DNA of 64,000 bases, from positions 109,612,568 to 109,676,567 of the forward strand of contig CM077153.1 in NCBI GenBank assembly GCA_039583875.1, read 5' to 3'. The position numbers and the translations under genes were made by a program. Below are positions 23,229-35,163 of this stretch, one piece after another. The stretch's first letter is position 1. Every line of letters starts with the position of its first letter. Under the pieces are notes generated by a model, which was not told the DNA's origin, searched no databases, and worked only from the letters and a program-made list of their open reading frames with translations. The stretch comes from Platanthera guangdongensis (Eukaryota; Streptophyta; Magnoliopsida; Asparagales; Orchidaceae).

Positions 23229-23233
23229 GTTGT
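23229..23233. other. target duplication of A-2 (right), GTTGT
   Basis: Matches 13926-13930. Confidence 0.95.
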
Positions 23234-26109
23234 CATATCAGGAGGTCAAATGATCAAGAGATCATTCTGACAGGTTATAGAAAGAGAAATGTCTATTGTC
23301 TAGACATTATGTGTGAGAACAATGTTTCTCCAGTGTGTCTTGTAGCTGATGAGAAAGTCTCTCATTGTGTCAAATGGCACAAGAGACTAGCCCATCTTAA
23401 CTACAATACAATTGGCCAACTCTATAGCAAAGAGTTAGTGAGGAATGGTGCTCAGGTTAAGTGTATTAAAGATGGAGTATGTTCAGCTTGTCAAAAGGGC
23501 AAGCAGACTAGATCCACCTTTAATAGCATTGAGAACAAAGATGATGTGAGGTGCTTATACCACTTGCATATGGATCTCTTTGGCCCTATGCCAGTTCACA
23601 GCCTAGGTAGGAAGGTCTACACATTTGTGGTTGTAGATGACTACTCAAGGTTTTCCTGGGTGTTCTTCCTTAGACAGAAATCTAAAACACCTAGTATCTT
23701 CTATAGTTTTGTCAAACAAATTCAGAATGAGTTAGACAGTACAGTGGTCAAAATAAGAAGTGACCATGGTACTGAATTCCAATCTGATAGTATGACAAAG
23801 CTATGTGAAGAATTTAGGATATTTCAGGAATTTTCTTCACCAAGAACACTTCAGCAAAATGACATTGCTGAGAGGAAAAATAGAACCTTGATAGAGGCTG
23901 GTAGAACCATATTAAGTGACACATCTCTCCCAGAATATTTCTGGGCTGAGGTAGTTAATACTGCATGCCATATAATTAATACGGCTACCATTACTAAGAG
24001 CCACAATAAGACCCCCTATGAGATTGTGAAAGACAGAAAACCAAACATATCCTATTTCAGGATCTTTGGTTGTAAATGCTATATACTTAACAATGGTTCT
24101 TCTTACTTGACCAAGTTTGCTGCCAAATCCCAAGAGGGGATCTTTGTTGGGTACAGCAACAACAGTAAGGCTTATAGAGTCTACAACTTGACTACTCAAG
24201 TTGTAGAGGAGTCAGTACATGTAGTGTTTGATGAAGCTAGACTCATTAACCATGAATTGTTTAGAAGTATTTGCAGCTCCACAGGTGTGACTAAGAAGAT
24301 GGACAAGCTCACTATTGAAGAAGGATCTACTGCAAGTCAGCATGTAGATGATAGTGGTTGTTGTCCAGGGGGAGTACTAGATGCACCTGATGCAGAAGAA
24401 GACCAAGGGGTGCAGCAAGTTGAAGAAGCTGAAGGAGTACAACCTGAAGACAGGCTGCCTCCAGCTAATAGACATCTAAAAGATCATCCAGCCAATCAAA
24501 TTATTGGTGATCCAAGTTAAGGGGTACAAACAAGGAGCAGAAATCTAAGTTCAGTACTCTACTCCAGTTTTCTATCCCAAGTAGAGCCAAAGAAATTTGA
24601 AGAAGCCATCCTAGACCCTCATTGGATTGAGGCAATGCAAGAGGAGCTGAATCAGTTCAAGAGATGCAAAGTCTGGGAGCTTGTTCCTAAACCAAAATAC
24701 CACAATATAATTGGAACAAAGTGGATCTTCAGGAATAAGATGGACGAACATGGAGTGATTATCAAGAACAAAGCAAGACTGGTTGCTAAGGGATATAGGC
24801 AGGAAGAAGGTATTGACTTTGATCAAACCTTTGCTCCAGTAGCCAGACTGGAGGCCATAAGGATGTTCTTGGCCTATGCAACCTTTCAAGGGTTTAAAGT
24901 ATACCAAATGGATGTTAAGTCAGCATTTTTGAATGGTAATCTGAAGGAAGAAGTCTATGTGGAACAGCCATCAGGTTTTGTTGATTCAACTAAACCTAAT
25001 TTTGTTTATAGACTTAGGAAGGCTTTGTATGGGTTAAAACAAGCCCCTAGGGCTTGGTATGAAACCCTGCCTAGTTTCCTCATTGAGAATAAATTTACAA
25101 GGGGGAAAATAGACAAGACTCTATTCCTTAGGGAATCCAGAGGAAAGATCATACTAGTCCAAATATATGTAGATGACATCATATTTCGGTCTACTGAAAG
25201 TAGTCTTTGCAAGAAGTTTGCAAAACTTATGCAAGGACAATTTGAGATGAGCAGTATGATGGAACTTAAGTTCTTTTTGGGTCTCCAAGTTAGACAGACT
25301 GAGAATGGTTTATCCATATGTCAGTCTAAGTTCACTCTAGAATTAATAAGGAAGTATGGTATGGAATCATCCAGTACCATGAAAACTCCTATGGGGTCAA
25401 GTATGTCTCTTAGCAAAGATGATGCAGGGAAACCTGTAGATGAGACTTTGTATAGATGGATAGTTGGCTCCCTATTGTATTTGACTGCAAGTAGACCAGA
25501 TATCATGTATGCTACATGTGTCTGTGCTAGGTACCAAGCTTGCCCTAAAGAATCTCCTTTGACAGCAGTCAAAAGAATTCTGAGATATCTAAAGGGCACT
25601 CCTTATTTAGGCCTTTGGTACCCTAGGAATGGAGACTTTGAACTGACAGGTTATTCAGATGCAGATTTTGCAGGCTGCAAGGAAGATAGGAAAAATACAA
25701 CTGGTACCTGTCAATTCCTAGGTGGAAGACTGATATCATGGAGTAGCAAGAAACAAACCTGTGTGGCTATCTCCATAGCAGAATCAGAGTATGTGGCTGC
25801 AGGAAGTTGTTGTGCTCAACTTCTATGGATACAACATCAGCTTGAAGATTATGGTATTCAGGTAAGTAGAACACCTCTATTTTGTGATTCTACTAGTACT
25901 ATTTCTATTGCAAACAATCCTGTTTCCCATAGTAGGACTAAGCATATAGAAATAAAATACCATTTTCTAAGAGAACATGTAGAAAAAGGAGATATACCCT
26001 AGAGTATGTTAATACAGAAAATCAGCTAGCTAACATGTATACTAAGCCCTTAGAAGAAACCAAATTCAATAGGTTTAAAATTGAATTAGGTATGATAAAC
26101 TTAGAATAA
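23234..26109 (+). pseudogene. pol: copia B pol, part 2: integrase, RT, RNase H
   Basis: Continues from 13930. GAG-pre-integrase VKWHKRLAHLNYNTIG and CSACQKGKQ; integrase core with LHMDLFGP, IRSDHGTEF and the E of DIAERKNRTLIE (QQND replaces the usual QQNG); RT with [37 protein letters not shown] and catalytic [12 protein letters not shown]; RNase H with [24 protein letters not shown] and [13 protein letters not shown] at 24518 sits between integrase and RT and a 1-nt frameshift lies near 26000. The last frame, [20 protein letters not shown], ends at TAA 26107-26109. Confidence 0.93.
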
Positions 26110-26136
26110 GTTTTAAAAAATGGCTAAGTAAAATAG

Positions 26137-26470
26137 TGTTGACACACAGAGTTGTCTGTGTCGAGACAGAGATTTGGTGTCGACACTTAAGTGAAAAGGT
26201 GTCGACACATCTAGGAAGTCTGTGTCGACACTTCAGAGAATTTGTGTCGACACATATAGTGTAGGTGTCGACACATCCAAGGTGGTGTCGACACTTAAGA
26301 TTTACACAGAATTAGACAAGTAAAGTCTCGACTAAGTGTCGAGCTAAGCGGTGTCGACACATAAACAAGTGTCGACACATATATTATGTCGACTATACTT
26401 GTGTCGACACATAGTTGTCGAGGCATTATAAGTCTGTGTCGACACTTATCAATAGTGTCGACACAATTTG
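26137..26470 (+). repeat. GTGTCGACAC array between pol and ORF3 of copia B
   Basis: About eleven GTGTCGACAC copies with 10-40 bp spacers, of the same motif and style as the LTR array of this element. Two more copies lie downstream of the TATA box (near 26537 and 26575). Confidence 0.92.
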
Positions 26471-26511
26471 AGTATTTTTGACGCGCCCTTTCATCTTCGA
26501 TTCTAGAAAGG

Positions 26512-26520
26512 TATAAATAG
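26512..26520 (+). promoter_or_regulatory. putative internal TATA box for B ORF3
   Basis: TATAAATAG right after the array and 107 nt upstream of the ORF3 ATG at 26619. The layout repeats that of the LTR promoter (array, then TATA). Promoter function is inferred. Confidence 0.6.
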
Positions 26521-26618
26521 GTTTTTGTCATTGTCTGTCGACACGCTCACCAAAGTTTCGAGACCAAACTTGTGTGTCGACACCTCTCTTCTCTAGATTC
26601 AAATTTCTTCAAACCCTA

Positions 26619-29473
26619 ATGGCGCCCAAGCTCGAAGAGAATGTGAATGAAGGTTACGAACTCGTGCGGCATGCGTTTGATGACAGGGAACCAGAGATAA
26701 AAGGCGTGTTAACCCTAATAGAAGAGATAGGGTTAGAATTTCTTATTTCTGAACCAACAAAGATATGGAAGAAAGTGGTTCTGGAATTCCTGAATGGAGC
26801 TACAGTAGATGAATCTGACTCAAGATAAAGTCTAGAGTTCATGGGGCTAAGGTGAAAGTTTCTTCTAAGAGTCTGAGAAAGGTACTTCAACTACCTAGGA
26901 CTAAGGAAGAAGAAGATGTTTCTGCTTCTAAAACTAGGGAAGCACTAACATGGTGTGGATTAGACTCCAACCTGAAAATAGGTTCCGTTTTCAACAGGAA
27001 GGGCAATTGCCAAGGCAAATTCTTATCTGAGATTGTGGGCAAGGTTATCCTGTGCAAGCCTGGAGGACATGACAGGATTTCAGCTCATATGTTCAATCTA
27101 ATGACAAGGATCATATTCAAACTGAGTACTGATTGGTCTACAGTCTTGTTTGATAAGATTAAAGAGAGCATGAAGAAGCCCAATTTGGGTAGAATACTAA
27201 GTCTATACCTGGCTGGTAGTATTCCAGAGGTCATGAGTCAAGCTGCTGGAACTAAGATTAACCACATGAGGAGAATGGATTTGAGAATCTTCTCTAGATG
27301 GGATAGAGTCTTGACTAAGGAAATGCCAACACCTGAGAAGGTAACACCACAAAAGAAGAAGAAGAAGACAGCCCCAGTGGCTCAAGAATCCTCTAGTAGC
27401 TCTGAAGAGCAAGTTATCTTTACTCCTGATGAGGAAGCAGTTGGAAATGGTGGACAATCTCCAGCAAGACAAGAAGTTGCACCAAGGCAGGGGGAGCTAC
27501 CTCAAGCAAGCCCAATCCACCAGGATTCCATCCAGGGGGAGCCCTTACTTGTGAATGAGCCACCTCCACTAGAAAGTGAACAAGCTACCCACACTATACT
27601 TGAGGTAATCACTGAGATTAATGCATTAGATTTCCATATTGAGGATGATGTTTTGTCTGATTCAATACCTCATGTTAATCAGCAACCTCAATCACCTAGC
27701 CAACCCCAAGATGTTGTCATGAAGGACACATCTGTTGCAGCACAAGTGTTATCTGATCAAGTGGTTGATGAGATAATAAAATCTCCACCCCATCCTCAAC
27801 AAGAATTTACCCTAGAAGATCTATTCCCAGATCTTCTACAAACTGACTTTGAGAAAGAAAGTGCTGTTGCTGAGGGGGAGAAGGCTCATGTTGAGGGGGA
27901 GCAAGTGGAGACTATAGAGAAAACTGCAGGCAAAGAGACTGAGGTGCCAAAAGATGCTGAAGGGCTACAAAAGACTGAGAAGGAGTTACCTCCTAGTCCT
28001 ATGGACAGAGTGACTATTGATAGCACATCTGCTTCTGAAGATGAAGAGGCTGCAAGAGCCAAGAAGAGAAAATTTCAAGTTTTCAAGAGGAGGAGCCAGA
28101 CATATAAGAAAGCTCTGCAAACAATAGCACCACAGCCTACACCATAGCCAGCCTCATCTGCAGATTATAGTTCTCTGATGGTTGCAATGCAGATAAAGAT
28201 GGATGAGCAAAGACAGGCTTTGCAATCTTATATGGATGAGGGGCATAAGTCACTACAGTTTGATCTGGCCCAAGATATTAAGTCCATCAGATTTGAAATG
28301 AATCTGAATAAGAAAGAGATGACTGACTGCTTCCATAAAGGAGGGAATGCAGTAGTCTATCTAGCCACTCATCAGGAAAAGATCAAAGCTCAAGTAGATG
28401 ATTTTGCAGTGAAGCAAGGCTATGTTCTGGAGAACCAGCTAAGGATGAATGATAATTTAACTACTTCACACAATACAATAGTCACAAAAATGAAGAATAT
28501 AGCTACTGCTCAGACTACAACTAATGCTATAACTAAGGCAGAATTTGACAAAGCATTACAAGAGGGAATAACTGCTGTTAAAACTGCTATACAAGACTCT
28601 CAAAAGGCTATAACTGACAAGCTCCACAGGTTGAAACCTTTCTTTAAGGATGGAGTAAACTATTTGGATGCCCAAATAAGATTTAAGAAAGATGATCTGA
28701 GGTATCATATTGTTAGAGAAGTCATAAAGGGGGAGAGGGTGTTAGTCAAAGCAGGCTCTGATCATGCAAAGTGGATTTCTAATTCCATCAGAGCCACCCT
28801 TGGATATCCTCCATTATGTGATGATGATAATGTTGCAGAGTCTGGGATTAATCCTGCATATCTTGGAGGGGAGCAAGCTGAAGTGTCTCAAGTAATATAC
28901 CCTCCACCAGACTTTGATATGATACATGCAGATATACAGTCAATGTATAGCCCGCCTGAGGGAAAGCAAAATGTCATCATAGAAAAAGTGGTTCAGCCAG
29001 TGTCAGAGGCTATACTGAAAGAACAAGAAGCTTTGCTCAAAGAACAAGAGACTCAATTGTCTAAGAAGAGATTCAGAGAGCAAACTAAATTGAGGCCTGA
29101 TTTTGAATAGTGGAGCCCCACCTCCAGGAATAGCATTCTGACTGCATGGAAGGCTGCCAAAGACAATATTGTGGACAGAGGCAAATGGTATTCTGATGTG
29201 GAGTGGAGGAAGCATGAGAACAGGCAAGAAGCCATTGTGCAGTATAGAAGAAAGGCAAAGATGGGAAAGCTACCTTCTACTGCCCAGGAGCCTAGCAAGT
29301 ACTTTCCCAAGCCTTATCATTACTTTGAAAGGTAGAAGATCAAAGCTGAAGAGTTAAAGAAGAAGGATCTTAAAGGCAAGAAGCATGCTACTGCTAAATA
29401 TGTTGAAGCCCCGGTACAAGCAAAGATATAGTCTGGAAAGGGCATTGTGATCAAGGAGGATGAGCAGCAATAG
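26619..29473 (+). pseudogene. copia B third ORF (env-position protein), broken
   Basis: Starts MAPKLEENVNEGYE at ATG 26619. A 1-nt deletion near 26820 shifts the frame; from there one frame runs to 29473 with TAG stops at 28145, 29108, 29333 and 29429, mostly explained as CAG to TAG. The N-terminal ~230 residues hold a globular region (FLSEIVGKVILCKPGGHDRI, LMTRIIFKLSTDWSTVLFDKI) related to the same region of copia C ORF3 and resembling the domain called putative plant transposon protein. It is followed by an acidic, proline-rich linker (PKKKKKTAP) and a helical C-terminal part. I see no clear membrane segment. SIRE elements carry an env-like ORF in this position; function unknown. Confidence 0.8.
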
Positions 29474-29736
29474 GATAGACATTTTTTCTTAAGTTTACAT
29501 GTGTAATCACTTGTATTAAACCTTTCTGTAAACTTTTGGATAATGTAAATGATGAAGTTCTTAGAACTATGTGATGTGTGTTAATTCTATTACATAATTG
29601 TTCTGAGATATTGGTATATAAATGTTTTGTTTTAATACATGTTTATGTTTTCCCTGATTATATAATCTTGTTTTACATCATACTGTAATTTTGTTATGTA
29701 TGGTGTATATCATTGACTAAGGGTTATGACTTCTCC

Positions 29737-29750
29737 AAATAGGGGGAGAT
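29737..29750 (+). other. polypurine tract of copia B
   Basis: AAATAGGGGGAGAT directly before the 3' LTR. Identical to the tract of copia C at 44148-44161. Confidence 0.9.
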
Positions 29751-31713
29751 TGTTGGGTACATTGGAATAAATGTACCTGATTTGAAGAAGCCTCACCCTA
29801 CTCAATGATATACATCAAAATGTATTTGATGTGTTTTGAGTTTAGTTGTGCAGGTTAAGTATTTGCAGGGAAAGCTGAAAAGTTTCTAAGTTCATGTGTC
29901 GACACCCAGAAGAAAAGTGTCGACACTTAAGAATACTTGTGTCGACACCCAGATAAGCAGTGTTGACACTTGAAGTAATTGTGTCGACACCAGGGATGCA
30001 GAGTCGACACCAGAAGGAAAGTGTCGACATATAGAGGATGTGTCGACACTCAATGAAGAAATGTCTAGTGAAGCAGTGTCGACACTTAGAAGCAGTGTCG
30101 ACACCCAGAGGAACTTCGTCGACAACAGAAAGTGACGACACTTGGAGGCTGTGTCGACACTTAGCAAATTTCAACAGAGTCTAAGTATAAGTGTCGACAT
30201 GATGAAGAATGTGTCGACACACAGCAGAAGACTCAACACATGAAGAAAGTGTCGACACTAGGAGGCTGTGTCGACACTCAGTAAAGTTCAACAAAATTCT
30301 AAGTACAAGTGTCGACATAAAGGAGATGTGTCGACACTCAGCCAAAGTCTCAACATAAGAAGAATGTGTCGACACAAGGAGCTGTGTCGACACCCAGCAA
30401 GTATCAACACAGAAGGCATGTGTCGACACCAAGAAGATGTGTCGACACTGAACAAGTTCAACACAAGAAGATGTGTCGACACAAAGGAGTTGTGTCGACA
30501 CTTACAAGAAATCAACTAAGTACTGAAGAACAAGGAGTTGTGTCGACACACAATATCAGTGTCGACACATATTGAAGAAGCTGTGTCGAGAACTAAATTC
30601 TACAACACAAGGAGTTGTGTCGACACCATGAAGGCTAGTGTCGACACTTAGTCAACTTGTGTCGACACTTAGTCTATAAGTGTCGACACTTAAAGACAGA
30701 CTGTCTCGACACTTTCAGACAGTTACAGATATTTCAAGAAGTGACTGGATGACATGACAGCTGCCATTCCAGCCGGTCTACTGCAACTGTCAGAGTTGTC
30801 AGAAAGTCGTTAGGAACCGGATCAGCCAGTCACCATGAAGAAGGCCTATATATAGGCTTATTCTGTTAACAGAAGAAGAGGATCCACAACAATATAGAAG
30901 AAGATTAACAACAAGAGATTAAGAAGATCTAGCAATTCATTGAAGAATCAATTCAAGTGAAGATCTCAGAAGTTGGAGAGAGAGAGCTCCTTCCAAGAAG
31001 ACAGCTGTTGGAACCAGGCTGTGAAGAAAGTTTCAGACCTAGTTATGATTCTTAAGTTGCAGTGATTGAAGATCAGCTGCAGAGAGTATCAATCCTATTG
31101 TGTTCTACATTCAAGAAGCTTTGAAGAAAGCCAGGTGAGGTTGATCTCAGCAGAGTTCATTCAAGAACTCATCAAGAAACCTATCAACTCTTATCTCTTA
31201 TTCTGAGTTGTAGGTATATACTTTGTATTTTTAATTTCTTGTAGGATCCTTAGGGATCTGAGTTGTAAGCCTGAAATTATAAAGGCTGAGTGGTAAGGCA
31301 TGTGTGCCTGAGTGTAGGAGATTCATTTCTCTAAGTGTAGGCCTTGTGGCTGAGTGTAGGTCTTTGCGAAGACTGAGTGGTAGGGCTGTTGAGCCTGAGT
31401 TGTAGGAGTGGGATCACTCTGAGCTGTAGGAACCTGGTTGGGGTTCTGAGTGTAAGATCTGAGGATCTGAGGAATAGTGGAGGAGTTTGGTCGAATCTAT
31501 TACACTACTAGATAGGCGAAGGGGGAAAGTGGATGTACCCAAACCTTGGGGAACCACTATAAAACTGTGTGTACTCTGTGTATATGATTGATGCTGTGTA
31601 TGCTGGTAATAGTTCTGTGAAATCTGTGATATAATCTGCCTAAAAGTTAAAAAAAATTAAGTCACCTATTCACCCCCCCCCCCCCTCTAGGTGATTAGGT
31701 ACAATTTCTTTCA
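29751..31713 (+). repeat. 3' LTR of copia B, 1963 bp
   Basis: Same length and order as 9523-11485: array 29896-30715, TATATATA 30847-30854, hairpin 31662-31694. Confidence 0.95.
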
Positions 31714-31718
31714 CTCTT
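31714..31718. other. target duplication of copia B (right), CTCTT
   Basis: Matches 9518-9522. Confidence 0.9.
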
Positions 31719-33052
31719 TTCCAAGAATTTTTACTTCATTTTTTAGTTTTTTATTTTCTTTAACTAAAACTTTATTTTCAGATTTGATCAACTTAATTTC
31801 ATGCAAGTTTTTTATCTAAATACTCGCAAGTACTTAAAAATTGTGAAAATAAATCATCATAAGTTTCAGGAGTTACCTCTGTGTCGCTCTGGACACTACT
31901 TCCTTCATCATAAGATGAAGCGCTCTTTCCCATCAAGCACATGTTGGCCTCCCCTTCAGTTTTTGACCCTGAATTGCTCGACACCTCAGAAGTGGCTTCA
32001 TCGCATGTTTCAGCCTTTAGAACCTTCTTCCTATCTTTCTTTCTATGTCTCTTCTCCTTCAGCTCTTTCAGATACATTGAGAACTTACTCTTTATATGAC
32101 CAATCTTCCTGCAATGATAGAATTTAGGTGGTGGTCTATCTTCATCATCCTCTTCTTCAGCTTGGGATTTTCCTTTCCTATTCCCATATTCTTTCTTCTT
32201 GAAAAATCTCTTGAAAGAATTTCTTCTTTCAGTATTTCTCATAAATCTCCTGAATTTCTTCACAAACAAACTCTCTTGATCTTCATCTTCACTTTCATCA
32301 GACTCGCTTTCCTTCACCTTCTTGGACTTCAACGCCAAAGTTTTCTTTCTTGGCTCTAAGCTATACACTTGTTGTTGAATCCTCAACTCCACTTCATGAG
32401 TTTTCAAGTTTCCTATGAGATTCTCAATTTGGAGAGACTTTAGATCGTGTGACTCCGAGATGGCAGTCACTTTAGGATTAAACTTCGGGGGAAGCGATCT
32501 AAGTATTTTCCTCACCAAATCTCCATTTGAGAAATTCTTCCATAGAATCCTCGAGTCGTTTGCTATCTTGCTAAATCTCGTGTACATGGAGTCTATATCT
32601 TCATCAACCTCCTTTTTGAACTTCTCAAACTCTGATTCTAATTTGAAAATCTTCGAGTCCTTTACCTGCGATATTCCTTCATGAGTAACTTCAAGAAGAT
32701 TCCAAATAACATATGCAGTATCACATGCACAAACACGGTTAAATTCAGTCCTATCTAACGCACAAAATAAAGCATTCATTGCCTTAGAGTTATTTTTACA
32801 TCGAAGATTATCAGCTTCATCCAATTTGTCCTTGGGTTTCTCCATAGAGACACTTCCTACAACAATAATAGGGGCAGTGTAGCATGTTTCTACCATGCCC
32901 CAAACATCAATATCTAGTGCTATTAGAAAGCATCGCATTCGAGCTCTCCAATAGTTGTAGTCAGTGCCCGTGAATAAGGGATGTCTACTAATACCTTGCC
33001 CCTCAGAAAACGCATGCGTGTTTTGCGTCATTACTCCCAGTGGTGAAACCAT
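31719..33052 (-). pseudogene. gag: copia D gag, N-terminal part
   Basis: Minus-strand ATG at 33052 gives MVSPLGVMTQNTHAFSEG, then the copia Gag signature GTDYNYWRARMRCFLIALD, CDTAYVIWNLLEVTHEG, VDEDIDSMYTRFSKIAND and a degraded knuckle (FYHCRKIGHIKSKF, first Cys lost). The frame is open to a stop near 31799, after which a frame change leads into a lysine-rich coiled coil that continues at 9522. The primer site lies just upstream. Confidence 0.88.
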
Positions 33053-33059
33053 TTTTGGA

Positions 33060-33080
33060 GCAACCTGGCTCTGATACCGA
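33060..33080 (-). other. primer-binding site of copia D
   Basis: Minus strand TCGGTATCAGAGCCAGG next to the LTR end; initiator-Met tRNA type. Confidence 0.85.
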
Positions 33081-33098
33081 GTGTTGGATCTTACGACG

Positions 33099-33128
33099 CC
33101 CTTAGAGGGGGGGGGGGGTGAATAAGGG
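33099..33128 (-). other. C-loop hairpin in D LTR
   Basis: Arms CCCTTA / TAAGGG around a loop of TTCAC, C-run, CTC (element orientation). Equivalent to the hairpins in copias B and C with different arm sequence. Confidence 0.55.
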
Positions 33129-33520
33129 TTCTTTTTAATTTTCTTAAACAATCTAAGCAACCTTTACAAGATGAATAATAACAAAGTAATAGAAGAGTGC
33201 AAACGAATACTAGCTAGAAACAATAATGATATATTTCAAAAGAGTTAAATTGCAAACAAAGTGTCTCTATAGAGCTAGAGATAAAGGCTCATGAAATAAA
33301 TAATTTTCTAGTGTATTCGCCGGTTCTTCTACCAAGAACCGGCAGGCTAAAGCGTATCTCTCCATAGATCTTTCTACGAGCCTCCCCCTAGATCTAACCC
33401 CGATTTAGACGATGCACACAAAGCAACGATTTCTCCCTAAGCCACACAAGGACTTGGACGCCACTCACAAGGCGGTGATTTTCCCCTAAGCCACACAAGG
33501 ACATAGACGCCACGCACAAG

Positions 33521-33525
33521 GCGGC
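33521..33525. other. target duplication of copia C (left), GCGGC
   Basis: Matches 45686-45690. Confidence 0.95.
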
Positions 33526-35030
33526 TGTTGGAACACCCTATTACTAATTTGGGTCAGGATCACTATGTCTCTAGGAAGCTTTGCTTGACCTTCTGTATAG
33601 CTTAATAGGTCAATTAGAATTGAGTCTAAGGGTTAGAAGTCTAGGTTTGGAAGCTGCCCTGAAGACCAGGATTCTCAGTCTGGAGACTAAGTCTAATCGT
33701 CGAGCTCAGCACGACGATTCGTCGAACTCCGGTCGACGATCGTCTAGCTCAACTTCGACAGATCGTCGAACTCCATTCGACGATCGCTGAGTTCAACTTC
33801 ATTATATCGTCGAACTCCATTCGGCGATCGGTGAGCTCAGGTCGACGATTTTGACTATGCTTTGGATGTTTATCTCTGAGCTCAGTTCGACGATCTTTGA
33901 GCTCAGATCGACGATATTTTGCTGCTTAAGATTTCCTGATCGCTGAGCTCAGCTCGACGATAGCAGAGCTCAGTTCGACGATTTCAGATAACTTCCAGAA
34001 TTCAAATTCAAAATCAGTTAGGAGTTATTCTGCAATTAATTCAGAGATTTGCTAGCCGTTTTCATTCAATTCTGGACCAAGTTTCAAGGGATTTTTCAAG
34101 GAATGTTTCTGTGGACTTTCCTCCAGAAGAGATTATGCAATTAAGGATGCAATTAATGCAGGCCAACGGCTATACTTGACAGAGAATGATATTCTATTCT
34201 GACCAGAGAATAAAAGATAGGATTTTTGAATCTCTCACATAGAAGAACACACACAATACAGAGAGAGATATACTGACTACAGAGACACTCTCAAAAATCT
34301 TCTGTCTCAAAGAATTCTGAAGAACACACATCCAAGGAGATCAAGTTTTCAAATCTTCAGATCTCTTTTAGTTTTCAAAGTGTTCAAGGCCAACATATTT
34401 TCCAGACTCCAGACATTCAACCTTTCAGCTATTTGCTGAAATCATCTATTGCTGGAGTTCAATCTTTGAAGGCCTATCACCCTCAGCAAAGCTTTTCTTC
34501 CTGAAGATTTCAAGGATTCAGGGGGAGCTTTGACATCAATCCACATAGTCTTCTCAGTTGTTTGAGAAAGAGAAGACTTCCATCACTCTCTCACCCCCAC
34601 TCTGTAAAGGGTTTTTCAAACTCCCTTCAAAAGTTTGAGCTTGGTTTTTGAGCACCTTGTCAAAAGCTCATTGGTGGCAAGACACCTGATCAAAAAATCT
34701 GCTTTGGTTTTTGAGCAACTTATCAAAAGCTCATTGGTGCCCAAGACACCTGATCAACTCATCCTGCAGTGTATTCCTACCTAGGGTGGTAGAAGAGTGG
34801 ATGTACCTAAGTTTGGGGAACCACTATATTTCCTTGTGTCTTCTGGTTTTGCTTGTTTTCAATTTTTGTTTCTGGCCTTGATTTTTCTGTGCTTAGTTTT
34901 TGCTTTGCTTAGTGCTGTGATTAGATTTATTTTTGCTTCCCTGCTCACACATATTACAACAATTGTTGTAAAAGTTTGTAAAAGTTTTTAAAGCACCATA
35001 TAGAGTATATCAGATCTAGTTGCACTTTCA
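33526..35030 (+). repeat. 5' LTR of copia C, 1505 bp
   Basis: Begins TGTTGGAACACCC and ends TTGCACTTTCA. Holds an array of ATCGTCGA / TCGACGAT motifs (33697-33990). Shorter than the 3' LTR by a 19-nt deletion near 35001 that removes one arm and the loop of the C-loop hairpin. Confidence 0.95.
33697..33990 (+). repeat. TCGTCGA/TCGACGA array in C 5' LTR
   Basis: Repeating pairs such as ATCGTCGAACTC, TTCGACGATC and GAGCTCAGTTCGACGAT, about 20-30 bp apart; also at 44333-44620 in the 3' LTR. The arrangement is inverted (TCGTCGA facing TCGACGA), so hairpins are possible. Confidence 0.9.
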
Positions 35031-35031
35031 A

Positions 35032-35050
35032 TTGGTATCAGAGCGAGGTT
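35032..35050 (+). other. primer-binding site of copia C
   Basis: TTGGTATCAGAGCGAGGTT, an exact initiator-Met tRNA type match (TGGTATCAGAGC) next to the LTR. Confidence 0.92.
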
Positions 35051-35163
35051 GGTTAAACATACCATACCTGATTGGTTGTACAGGCTAACACCTGAACCCA
35101 AAGATCCCAAACTAGATCTGTTTTTCTTCTGTAGTGTATTATTAGATTTTGTTTGCACAAATC

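Larger units (their letters stand above)
9523..31713 (+). mobile_element. SIRE/Maximus-like Ty1/copia element B, with A-2 nested
   Basis: Two 1963-bp LTRs (TGTTGGG...TTTCA), primer site, gag, pol, an extra third ORF and a polypurine tract, flanked by CTCTT. Subtracting nested A-2 and its duplication leaves about 12.9 kb, large for copia and in line with SIRE/Maximus-type elements that carry an ORF after pol. Gag, pol and ORF3 all carry stops or frameshifts, so it is not autonomous now. Confidence 0.95.
33082..33525 (-). repeat. 5' LTR of copia D, 3' portion
   Basis: In element orientation this is the LTR end (..GATCCAACA) and includes the C-loop hairpin (33099-33128). At 33525 it is cut by copia C and continues at 45691. 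Within it two ~75-bp imperfect repeats (CCACACAAGGAC) occur at about 33440-33520. Joined LTR is about 1230 bp. Confidence 0.85.

Noticed and set aside
23114..23233. Apparent N-terminal extension of the integrase frame upstream of 23234
   Set aside because: It is LTR sequence of A-2 that happens to be open; the true upstream exon of the copia B frame is at 13634-13930.
26619..29473. Calling copia ORF3 an envelope gene
   Set aside because: Only the position after pol suggests it. I see no signal peptide or transmembrane segment.
31646..31690. Poly-C run as a sequencing artefact
   Set aside because: The run recurs in three element families within a conserved hairpin loop, so it is real, though its exact length may be unreliable.
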